A DNA stretch of 64,000 nt from Naganishia liquefaciens (Eukaryota > Basidiomycota > Tremellomycetes > Filobasidiales > Filobasidiaceae), in NCBI GenBank assembly GCA_013423385.1, contig BLZA01000007.1:248001-312000 (forward strand). The letters are read 5' to 3'. The translations under genes and the position numbers were made by a program. The notes under the pieces are model-generated. The model saw nothing but the letters and a program-made list of their open reading frames with translations. It was not told the origin of the DNA and made no database searches. Shown piece by piece: positions 24,394 to 35,603 of the stretch. Within the stretch, counting starts at the first letter, position 1. Every line of letters starts with the position of its first letter.

Positions 24394-27300
24394 ATGGTGT
24401 CATTCAGCTTCCTCTCGTCGCTTGCTTTTCCTATCTGGTCATCGATACCTGCCACCATAGGATCGTACATCCCCGAGAATATACAGAAACGTCTTGTCGG
24501 ATACTTACTGCAGCGCACACTCGGGAGTTTCGTCAAGAGGGATGGCTTGGAGTTGGATGGAATCGAGGCGGCAATCGAGCAAGGGAGGATCCGGTTGAGT
24601 GGGTTACAGATCGATACCGATGTGAGCTCAGATTCCGATATAGCTACGAAGCAAGCTGATAAACGTTGTGTACGCTCAGAGCGTCAACGCCTCCTTGCCA
24701 GCTGACAGCCCATATCGACTTCGTAACGGCCAGCTTGATGTAATAGACATCAGTCTGCCCTTTCCCAATCTCTGGTCTGGTCCTCTATCTCTCGGCATAT
24801 CGACAATACACTTGTCATTTGAGTTGCACTCTTTACATCGGCATCAAGCGGATCCCGATGAGCCGCACGGAACCGAAGAATGGAATCTCGATAAATCCCT
24901 TCATAATGCCAGTTCGGATTTCGTTCGGACCGTTTTGAACCCCGCCGACGACGAACAGCTGCAAGAATCGCTGAATGTGCTCGGCATGAAGCGAAACATC
25001 GACCTACTAGAGACAGACATCGATCCATTCAATGTGGCGGACCCGTCAGAGGAGGAAGATTTCATCCCTCAAGCTCCCGGTGGATTCCCGTCAGACCGGG
25101 GTGCTTTGCAGGGACCGGAAGGACAGCCCGTTGGATCGGCCCGGATGATTGAAGGCCTCGTGGAAGCCCTACTGGCGCGTCTGCAAGTATCCATTGGCAA
25201 TATCGAGGTGCATCTGCACCATGAGTTTCCCGACACTGATTGCTCCAGCGACCGCACCGTCGATCTGACCTTGAAGATGGATGGAATCCGATACGCGTTG
25301 AGTCAGGGGCACGAATCTGAACTTCCGAGAAAGACATTGACATTCGATGATATTGGATTATGGATGACGAGCGGTAATGGTACAAGTGCGCCTGCAGGGG
25401 CTGAGTCACCTTTGTCAAGCGATACGCGGGATACTACCGGAATCGACATGATGATGAGCCTTGGAGTCGCCGATCTTCGACAGAGCCGCATGGGTATCGC
25501 ATCCACTCACGATACGCCACCGCACCCGTCATACGGCCCGGCGTCTGAGAATGAGGAAGAACAAAACCTGCAGAACAACTGCGCTGAGAGTCTGTATCAG
25601 AGCGCGATCGGCGACGCGGCATCTTCTGATACGCTACCGCCTCCGCGCATCGGATCTCCTTCCGACGACAGCGTCAAGAAGATCTTCGGACTCGAAAGGA
25701 AAGGTATCGTCTTTCAAATGTGGAAAGAGATGGAAGGCACAGAGAGGGAAAAGGCGTCAACTGCCAGAATCAGTGTCGATCTCGGCCATCTGACGGCAGT
25801 TATCGATACTGGGCAGATTGAATCTCTAATCAGGCTTGCTGGGGCGCTTTCCTCATCAGTCGCCTCATCGTTCGATCCTTCGGCGCATAGCGTCAGTCCC
25901 GCGCCCAAGCAATCATCCACATTTCAGCTGCAGGTCTCATTATCCCAACTCGATCTGCATTACGTTTACCCAAGCGCCGTCTTCGAAGCTTCCTCGACAG
26001 CGACATCTTGGAGTCGATCGGAGATCGGTGGACGAAACGACCTGCATCTAAGCTTCCGAGGTTTGGAGGTGGTCAAGCAAAGCGGCGAAAAGACAGTCGC
26101 AACTTTTTCTGCTTGCTCCTTGAGCGATATATATCGTCAGATGTCGGGCGCAAAAACCGAAGTCCGACGGCAACCGCTTCTTCAGATGGGATCGACGCAT
26201 GATGACGTGTGGCTGCCTGCGGCAGCTGATACGAAGCACGCCATAGATCGGCTAGAATCATCGACGGCGGAAGCCCAAGTGAGCGTGATGTTGACTCATT
26301 CAGGTAAGTTTGACTATAACGGATTCTCACGTCTTATTGACTGTGCTCGCGGTTGCAGGCACAATTACCCAAATTGGAGACATTCACGTCTACCTGGACC
26401 CCGTCATGATAGATCGCATGAGGAGTCCTCTTTTTCGACTCTCACGGGTCTTCTCTGACACCTTTCCATCGACTGCAATCTCCAGCAAAGATCGCACGAC
26501 GAGGAATCTGCCCGCCTCCGATCTGCAGTTGCAAATCCGTTCGGCATCTGCCCGCATGTATAGCCCGCATCGTTTACCCACAAACGATGGCATTCGACGA
26601 GCTCGAAGCAGGATAGGTTTGAATATGGGATCAATACATCTGGGGCGATTGGAGGGTGATCTTTTTCAAGCAAAACTGGACTGGATTCAAGCGGATCTCG
26701 GCAAATTGACTGGTATGTGACTCCGCATGCACAGTCCTTCAGATCGGCTGATCAGGTGTAACATCAGCGGACGATCCGCTCACCTGGATGACTTGCGGCA
26801 CCGTGGACTCTGAGGATACGCAGGAGAAAGCCTTGGATATCCGATACGCTCCAAGCCGCTCGAAACGGATATCGATCGTCGTTTCCTCTTTAAGCCTAGA
26901 TGTCAACCAGCCGATAACGCACCAACTACAGTACTTTGCTGATGACTGGATCTCATGGCTTGATATCGTCTCTGCCGATACCGCGCGGACTTCAAAGGAG
27001 GATTCGCGCCTCACTGATAGCCGGTTTTTAACCCAAGAAGACGCATCGTCCGAAAGCGCCAGCATTGCGTCCGATGACACGATCGCAGAAGCTTCGAGCG
27101 TAGAGTGTATCGTCTTGGAGGGTAAGCTTTGAGCTAGTGTACCGAAATTGATTCCTGACAGGAGAATGGTCTCAGCGGTTCTCTCCGTTCGCACAGATGT
27201 CAGAATCGTCCGACTAACAGCCTACAACATAGACGCGGTCTCCCGTAGCAGCACTGGTTCTAAGGTAAGATACAAGTGATGTTGACCTGCTTGATTCGGA

Positions 27301-30300
27301 CATTGACCACTACACCGTTTGTATTGCATATCGATAGAAGGGCAACGTAGTGGACTGCACAATCTTCTCCGTCGGAATGTCAGAGACCTTGACCGATAAT
27401 CGCCGCCCTGTCACGATTCTCAGAAGTGATCTTAGAGACAAGGCCCGAACAGGAGTCCGTTTGCCTCGTTACTCTAATCAATCAACACAGGTCTGACTTG
27501 ACTCGCTCTCCATCAGGTCGAGACTCGGCCGGTCCTGGTCGTTACGATATTGAGTACTCAAGAGCCGGTCACCGGCTACAAGGGAACTATTGTGGACTTG
27601 AATCTTTCAAACACCTTTGCGAGTATATCACCGGGTCTTGCATGGGTGGCCGACATGAAAGCAGTCCTATCCTCTCCTCCCGATGTATGTCCCGCCTTTT
27701 CGAACGAATGGTTGAACACTCACATTGTGCATCATTCAGGTCTTCTCAAACATGGTTCCAAGTGACAGCATGAAGGTAACGCTCGCTATGCAAGACTGTT
27801 CAGCCTTAATGCCTGCAACCAATCGTTTCGGTGGCATTTCTGTCGATATCGGGCATTGCCTGGTCAAAACCCGGTTGCTAGCATCCAGCACCTCACGAAC
27901 TCTGGAAGTCAAATTGGCTGATATCGCGATATCTCTGAGCGATAACTTCAGGGCGTTGGTAGCAGATGGAAAGCAGAGTGAAAGATTAGTTGAGGTAATG
28001 AGAAGACATAACATTCCTAGTGGAATACTGACTATGAGTGGTCGGTAACAGGACGGTGACTTTGCTCTGTTCTGCAAGCTGAAAGAATCGGAAATATCTG
28101 TCTCTAGTCATGCAGGCCATAAAGTCAAGGTGAGCACCATGATTAAGGATTCTAGAAACCGCTCAACGTATTCCGCTTTCCAGATTGAGCTCTCACACGC
28201 AGTCATCGAATTCTCGATATGCGCCGATACATTAGAGATCTTGCAAGACATCCTGCGCGATATTTCGGTTGGATGGGCGTCAAAGCCTATCAATCAAGAA
28301 TCTCCCAGTGTTCCCGCAAGTGCAATCATAGACGAGAACGGTAGTTCATCGGACTTACAACCAATGCTTGGTAAGCAGAAGATGGCCTTCCACGGAGAAA
28401 AATGACCTTCATTCATGCTTCGTCTTACAGGAAGCCTCTCCGATATTTCACCCTCGGCTGCAGCCTCATCTTTTGAAGAGGATCTTTTGCATGATGATTT
28501 GCCCAGCAATCCGAAGTTCGTCACCAAAGCGTCGCGCAGCAAAGGCAAACGGCCTTCCTGGAACGAATCCGCCGAAGTTGGAATCGCTTACCAAGAGACA
28601 ATTACGATCGTTTCGCGGAAGCCATTCGATCTTTATCAAGATTATTTAGCAAACTTAGAAGAATCAAACCTCAAAAGTGACAGCTTAAGGCAAGTCTCCG
28701 CATTTCGATCTCGCAAACGATACTGACCTTACTATGAATGTCAGTACATCACCTCTTCTCGTTGTCGGAGGATCTATCAGTATTCGTATATTACTTTTCG
28801 GTGGATATGATTGGCAAAGCACTCGGTCGGCAATAGAGTCAGAGACCGATTTGTTGCGTCGAAGACTCCGCAAACTGAGTCAACTGATATCGACCGGTAA
28901 TGCACCTCCTCCGGAGCTCAGACGAACGAATGTGGAACTTTTCAACTCCATCCATATCGGCATCCAAGAAGACGACGAGTTTCAAGATGACGAGCAGTTG
29001 CTTGCCGCCATAGAGAGCGAGTTAGCCGATTTGGATTCCGAGACCGCGAGTCACACTACCTACCAGCCAAATATGTTTGCTCGCTCGAATGCTGGCCTCC
29101 CGAGGGTTGGACATGGAAATTGGAGAAAGCTTCGACGCTCACGTCGACCGCAAATGGAATTCTCCCTACAAGACATCGCTTTCCGATATAGCGAGGAGGG
29201 ACCCGGCGAAGACATTGCTGGCACCTTGAAGTTTACAGTGGAAAGAGCAGAAATCATCGACCATATCAAAAGCTCGACATGGAAAAGCTTCATGACAGAA
29301 ATGAGAAAGAGTGGCATAAACCTGCTGGGCGAAACCGGAGCGAAAATGGTCAGAGTTTTGGTAAAATGGGTTAATCCCGGATTGCAACAAGCTACCGAAG
29401 CGCGAGTCAATGTGAGTACTATGTTTCTTATCTGAAACCACGATTCAAGTTCAAATACTTTGTGAAAAGGCGGAGATAGCGCCTTTGCGATTTCATATCG
29501 ACCAGGATGCGCTCGATTTCATGAAAGCGTTTTTCTCATTTTCGCGCAAGGGCGAGTCAGTGTCGGCTGAGACTAAAGACCGAGCTTCAAGCAGGAGTAA
29601 AGGCTTCATCCGTAAGTTGCTCTCGCATGATTATCCTCTTCGTACTCTCTAAAGATAGCAATTGCGCTGCACATCAGAACACGTCGAGATACAGCCAGTC
29701 CAAGTGAAAATGGATTACAAACCTAGACGCCTAAATCTGAAAGCTCTTCAGCGAGGCAGTACCATGGAGGTCATCAATCTGTTTCATTTTGAAAGTGCGA
29801 CAATGACTCTGCGTCATGTCACCATCAACGGTGTGGGTACGGGTTTAGAAGGCCCATCGAAATCGCTGACATAGTCTCTCTCAGGTCTCTGGATGGGGCG
29901 AGCTTTACTCTCAGCTTCTGTCAATTTGGACTCCAGACGTCAAAGCCAACCAGATGTCGGACCTTCTGACCGGTATCGCGCCCGTACGCTCTATGGTGAA
30001 AGCCGGATCAGGAGTTGCGGACTTGATCTTGCTTCCGCTGGAGCAATACCGGAAAGACGGCAAGATTGTCAAAGGAATGCGACGCGGGGCATCTTCTTTT
30101 GCCACGAACACTCTTTCGGAAGTCGCTACAATCGGGGCTCAGCTCGCCACCGGAACACAAGTAATTCTGGAAAAAGCAGAACGAGCATTGGGTGGCCGGG
30201 AAACGGAGGAAGCGCGTTTGCCCGATATGATGGAATCTATCAATCTCTCCGAATATGAAGCAGCCATGGCGGGAAAGAAGAGCCGCTATGCCGATCAACC

Positions 30301-30636
30301 TGCCAACCTTAACCAAGGCATCACAGCCGCCTATACATCTTTGGCATCAAACCTTACGTCTGCGGCACAGACGATCCTGGCTATACCAATGGAAGTGATC
30401 GAGGAGACTGGAAGTCACCAGGTAAGCCTGTGTTACTTTTCTGCAATGGAGTGTGTGGAATGACGCCAATCCGTGCATAGTCCGCGACTCGCAAGGTCAT
30501 ACGGGCAGTTCCGATAGCGGTCTTGCAAGGCATGATCGGCATCACCGACGCGGGGCGAAAGACGCTCTTCGGCGTGAAAAATCAACTAGATCCAAAGAAT
30601 AAAGGGGACATCGAGAGTAAATATAAGCGTCGCTAG
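24394..30636 (+). CDS. ATG2: ATG2, autophagy lipid-transfer protein
   Basis: Rod-shaped chorein-family protein that bridges the ER and the growing phagophore and moves lipids. The gene spans 6.2 kb with many short introns; I estimate roughly 1,800 residues. The chorein-type N-terminus is SYIPENIQKRLVGYLLQRTLG followed by LDGIEAAIEQGRIRLSGLQI. The middle is a long, poorly conserved lipid-groove region. The C-terminal part is diagnostic: WGELYSQLLSIWTPDVKANQ, MSDLLTGIAPVRSMVKAGSG, DLILLPLEQYRKDGKIVKG, a Gly/Ala-rich stretch SFATNTLSEVATIGAQLATG, and the end DAGRKTLFGVKNQLDPKN before the stop. VPS13 proteins share the chorein start but lack this ATG2 C-terminus. The convergent TRS33 gene ends 151 bp away. 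Internal exon limits were not all resolved. Confidence 0.95.
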
Positions 30637-30787
30637 AGAGCGGTCCACGACAACAAGCCCAAAAAGCATCTTGCATCAGTTGTATCAGGTTTCGGCGGCA
30701 TTCTACACACGTATATGTTGTACAACTTGTACCGGTAAACGATTCTCCTCAGGTAGATCGAGCAATCTACTCGGAATGATAGTATCC

Positions 30788-31874
30788 CTAGACCGTTCCG
30801 CCACCTGCAGGCAGAGCGGGAGGCCCGGGCACAGGTGGAACTGGTTGATTCCCTCCGACCGTATTTAGCGGGAAATATGCGGTTCCTGTTGGCTGGTGTC
30901 GCGTCATCTTGATGGTGAATGTACCTAGAAACGGGCGTCAATCACTCTGAGAGGGTAAACACAATGCGAAGCCGACTGACACTGGGGCAGCCCTGCACTT
31001 TCCACAGATACGGTGACGTTGATTCCTAGTCTCGCGAGCGCGCCTTGTATCAAAGCTGATGGATACACCAGATACTGGAAACGACTTAGTTATCACCTGT
31101 CATCTGTCGTTGAGCCGTCACTCACGATTTTAGCAGCTTCGACATCTGCTTGTGGGCCATTTGTGGAAGATATCGGAATCAGTGGCGGGAATGCGTTTGA
31201 TTGTAGCACGAAAACGCCCTGACATGGCAACTTGTTAAAACCAGATGCCCTTACACCACGGACGACAGGGGTAAAGCCGGGCTTACACGATGGTTGGTAC
31301 GAAGATTGTCAATCTGTTTAGAATAGATGAACAGGAAAAACTCTTTGCAAATGAATTTCATGGTCTCTAAATGCGTTGAGAAAGGCGAACGGAAGACGGT
31401 GATACTGCGAAGGACAGGAATCGGTGTCAGAGTAAACGCAAATCCGGACGCGTATCCATGAGCGGGAACCACTTACTGCTCGACAATGTTTCCCCCGACT
31501 TGTAGACCGATATTATGCAACGACTCTTGAACCCCCTTGCGTACGTCCTCGTCCTCCTCTGCTGCCTCCTTGGCTGTATCCGTCACCAACGGTGGTATCT
31601 CCGCCTGCTTTCCCTTGACATTGTCGCCCAAACTCATCCGCTCCAAGGTAGACGATACGTCGCCGAGACCTTGTTGCACTCTGACTTCCATCTGCGCTTT
31701 CCGCCGTCGCTTGATCCGGACTCGTGTGGAATGTCGGAGAGTGCGGATCATCTCGTTGACGAGATATGATGGTAGGGTGTTGTCCATGAACGACGGAGCC
31801 GGTGAGGCGAGTTGTTGTAGTAGCGAGGCCGCCGATGCGCTCTGCGGAAGCGGCGGTAGCGGTTGGTTAGACAT
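30788..31874 (-). CDS. TRS33: TRAPP complex subunit TRS33/TRAPPC6 (Bet3 family)
   Basis: Core subunit of the TRAPP guanine-exchange complexes that act on Rab1/Ypt1 in ER-Golgi and Golgi traffic. The first exon (31874 down to about 31480) carries LVNEMIRTLRH, a basic stretch, a linker unusual in length and acidity, and ESLHNIGLQVGGNIVE. Further exons give LETMKFICKEFFLFIYSKQ followed by IDNLRTNHRGVFVLQSNAF, YPSALIQGALARLGINVTV and the final strand FTIKMTR, with a Pro-rich tail (VPPVPGPPALPAG) before the stop at 30788. The Bet3-fold elements appear in the normal order. The two ends of the family domain are split by about 60 residues of Lys/Glu-rich sequence, longer than in animal TRAPPC6. Confidence 0.92.
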
Positions 31875-32269
31875 GTCGTGCAGTTTGGAGATACTGGAGA
31901 GCCCGCGCCTTGTCGGAAAGCAGGGGAAGTTTAAACGTCCATTACACTGATTGAATCAGACGATTATACCGAGGCAAGCTTCCCGGGTTTGTTTACTTTG
32001 TCGTGAATCGAGCGAGGGCTTCACCGGCGAAGACACCGACGATCGTCATGATTTCATCGGATACCTCTGACCTGAATGTACTTCCCCATCATCTGCATTA
32101 AAAGCGAAGCATCAACCTCACTCAGCGGTGATCTCACCCAGCGGCGAGATTTCAAACCGGCTGACTGTTCTCCCCGTCTTTAATGAGAAACGCGACAATC
32201 GCCTTCTGCTAGCCTTGTCAGCATTCACATACTGTAGACCGCGAGCATATGGCAAGGCAAAGAGAAAGC
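31875..32269. promoter_or_regulatory. Divergent spacer between TRS33 and the CtIP homologue
   Basis: 395 bp between facing-away start codons. A short plus-strand ORF (32128-32313) overlaps the first exon of the CtIP gene in another frame and is not thought to be a gene. Confidence 0.45.
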
Positions 32270-35033
32270 ATGCCGGATGCCAAGTATCAAACAGAGGGAT
32301 TTTTGCGTGGTGAGAGGGGTGAGTTCTACTGCTACATTCCATAGTAATGGAATTCGCTGAGTAGACATCTCTCCCAGATTTGGAAGACAAGGTCAGCTTG
32401 CCGCCTGAACCCTTGTAAAGGAACCGCTAACGCTTTTGTTCTCTATCCTCAGCTGAAGGAAGCATTAATCAAAACTGCACGTTTGGAGAAACAGAAGAAG
32501 GAATTGGATGCACAGCTAGCGGCTACAAAGGATCAACTCAAAGTCGCCAATGTCAGTCTGGAATGCGCTCAAAGTGAGGTATTCGAGTACAGGGCTTTTT
32601 GCGACAAGTATACGAAAGCGGAGAGGGAGCGCGACGAGCTCAGACGACAACGGGATGATGCTCGACAAGAACGCGATGAGACTCGCCAGCAGCGCTCCGA
32701 ACTTCAAGAAGAGCTTAGGGATCTTCGCGGGGTACAAGCTACCCATGCCGAGATGCTGGCGGAACAGAAAAAGCGATATGGGACATTAATGGAGGTTTAC
32801 GAGCGTCAAATTGCCAGATTCGGAGAGGATCGGATCAAGATCAAGGCTCAGAAAGCTGAAATTGCAGAATTGAAGCGTCAGCTCTCAAGTTGCATGAAAG
32901 GAGTGGTTGATTTTGCTGTGCGGGTTGAGAGCTCGGTCCAGGAGAATGACAGCAATGCGCACAACGCCGAAGGCATTGAAGACAAGGCATGTAAGCGAAA
33001 GCATAACGAAGCCTTTGCTGCAGATGAAAGTAAGTCTTTGGGAATGGTCTGTTGAAGTAATTCTTTAACGCTCTTGTCTCATTCCGTCCACGCAGGAGGC
33101 CATGATCTGCGAGAGGAAGACAGTCGAAGCCGCCACCCCTTGAGCGATAGCTCACATCACAACACGCCAACATCACGCAAAACTCGCAAACGTACAAATG
33201 CAAGTACCTCGAACGCAGAATCGCCCCTTTCAACTGTCCCTATCAGGGCTGGGCCGGTATCGCAATCGAGCAGAGTGCTAGCAGTATCATCTCAATCAGA
33301 GAGCATGGGCCAACAGACGGCAATAGTCCCTCTCAACATCGACCGCCAGAACAGCTTGAGGGATGAGCAGGAACATCAAAATTTCGCCATCAACCTTCAC
33401 GACAAGACCAGATCCAGACCACTGGTTACCCCAGACTCTGAGAGTGAGCCGGAGATCCATCGACGATCGGCTGTGCTAGCTCTAGGCGACGAGTCCAAGG
33501 ATCAAGCCGAGCCCATCGTCAAGGTAGAGGAAGGTATTTCTTCCAGTATAACGAATCAGGTGTCAAAAACAATCCTAGCAGATCAAAACTTCCGCGGTGG
33601 AGTTCATGAGAGGAAGACTATCGCCAATGATCCCCCTGCATCCGTCAAGCGAGAAGTTCCTGTACCCAAATCAGACGGGACTATCAAAGAAGAGACTCCG
33701 ATGCGTAACGATACCGCATCAAGAGTCACGACACCCGCCACGAGATTCATCGACAAGCGCAAGTTGCTACCGATTCCGGGATGGAAGGGCGGCCGAAGCT
33801 CTCGCGCGCTGACGAGAAGGGATTCCTTTGAGGACGATGATGGTTTCTCGCACCGCACACCACTCGTCAAACAGGAGACAATACGGTCGACGCCTATCCA
33901 CTCCCAAACTGCCGCCACCCGCAGAGCGATCGAGAAGCCCGTCCCTGCGCACAAGCCGGCGCGGGCAGTAAAGCACGTGGGGATTCCCGCGCATATGACG
34001 ACGGAGATGACGCGAAGCCGGACGGAGGGTAAGACGGCGGAGCGGGCACCGTCGCTGCGTGGGTGTGGATCAGGAGACGGGATTCGCTCGGATCCGGTTG
34101 GCGCGCCTGAGGGGACGCCGTTGGCGGTTCGGAATCGCAATGTGAGGAAGGGGTCTGAAGCGCGTGCTTCAGAAGGTACGGGCGGAGGGAAGGCTTCAAG
34201 ACATGGGAAACAACCGGAGCAAGGCTGGGAGAGTAGAAATCCATTGGCGCAAGTATTCTTCGGTCTCCTTTTTGTCCCCGAGCAAGAACTGATCTATTTG
34301 CGGTCCCCCCGTTTTTGGGGTTACAGTGCCGTCAAGGGCAATACATCGGTACAAGAGGAGTTTGAGATCAACCCGGAGCGAAACCATGGCTTGAACTATG
34401 CGTACCAAACCGTCGAGCGACGCAAGGAGGAGCGGAAAAAGATGATGGGACACGGATGCATCGAATGCGAGAATGTATGTCCTCTGTCGCCTGGACTCTT
34501 TATGGACAGAAATGCTAAAAGCTTGTCTTTCGACGGACAGTATTACAACGCCGTCGGCGAGATGCCGGTCGTCAGTCGGGCGCCGGTCTGGCGGAGCCCG
34601 TCGCCAGGAAGTGATACGCGTGCGGGTGGATCGACAACGGCGGGCAAGTGTCCGCATGGACGGACAGTAGGTGCAGGAGAGGCAGAGGACGCGAAGCAGG
34701 GTTTGAAGAATAAGATTTCGAGGCATAGGGAGGATGTGAGTCGCCGTTGAGCAAGCTTTAGACAGGGTGAATGGTACTGAGGCCTTTCGTCGCAGTGGAC
34801 TGCTCCTTCGACACCACCCATGTACTGGTAAGCATCAGCGGACTTTCCGCAGACGCGCTTAGAACTACGCCAATTGACAAGAACATTATATGTACAGGAA
34901 CATTGGCTTTCCCTCGACGCAGGATGTAGAAGAGATCAACGCACTGGCGGAAGAGCAGCGCGAGTCGAAGCGCGCCGAGATGCGAAGGGAGGCGGAGAAG
35001 AAAGATGGCAGGTATCGGCGTGTGGCGAAGTAG
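32270..35033 (+). CDS. CtIP/Sae2/Ctp1-type DNA end-resection factor
   Basis: Cofactor of the Mre11-Rad50-Nbs1 nuclease that starts resection of DNA double-strand breaks. Exons 32270-32309, 32378-32391 (14 nt), 32453-33029, 33096-34474, 34541-34735, 34796-34827 and 34898-35033 sum to 2373 nt (790 residues). A short N-terminus leads into a long coiled coil (about residues 20-170, Arg/Glu/Lys-rich, the tetramerisation region), then a Ser/Thr-rich disordered centre. The C-terminal signature is complete: the CxxC motif in GCIECENYYNAVGEMP, then NKISRHREDW, TAPSTPPMYWNIGFPST, with the RHR motif and the 'TPP-x-x-W-x-x-x-FP' end of the family. The 66-nt intron 34475-34540 sits right after CxxC, has no stop and keeps frame if retained. 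Basidiomycete members are divergent; assignment rests on this C-terminal domain. Confidence 0.88.
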
Positions 35034-35603
35034 AATAAAATGGTGATTTGTTGGAGGGAAGAAGAATGCTCGATGGAGGAACTCGTATGATCTAGTGCGA
35101 CTGGGGAACTCGGCAGCCCTTGCGTGTGGGCATAATGCGTATTTGGTCATGCCCCGGGATGCGACGGAGGACGAGATGAGAAGGGTCGCGGGTGCCCCCG
35201 CTCCGATCGATGGCCCAAATCGCGGCTCGCGGTTGGTCAGCAGCCCCAGGGCGTCATGCGTGCGTGCGTGTGTGCGTGCGTCAGGGGGTTATTATCGGAT
35301 CGCTGGCTATTCTATTCTGGCTCCGGCTGGGGCACACAGGGGGGGATGGCCCCCTCGGGGTGGTGGCGAGGGCAGGGAGGGTGATGCACGGTGTATTGAG
35401 TGTTGCAGTAGACAGACTTCTCCATTGAACATTATAATCCCTTGACTGCCCGCCCGTACGAGCAACTCGCCCGCACGCCTTTGCCCGCTTATTCCGGACC
35501 GGGCGCTCCTTTAGCCAAGAGATACCAAGCGTCGCCCCGTCTCGCTCTCCATCGACTCGAGCCAAGTCGTCGTTTTCACTCGCCGCCTTCCATCCCATCG
35601 ATC
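35034..35603. other. Intergenic, promoter region of the RING E3 gene
   Basis: 570 bp between the CtIP stop and the RING-gene ATG. GC-rich, with a short GCGT/GTGT tandem stretch and G-runs around 35340-35350. No gene is seen. Confidence 0.5.
35256..35283. repeat. Short imperfect (GCGT)n microsatellite
   Basis: Tandem TGCG/TGTG units form an alternating purine-pyrimidine tract about 28 bp long, upstream of the RING E3 gene. Confidence 0.7.
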
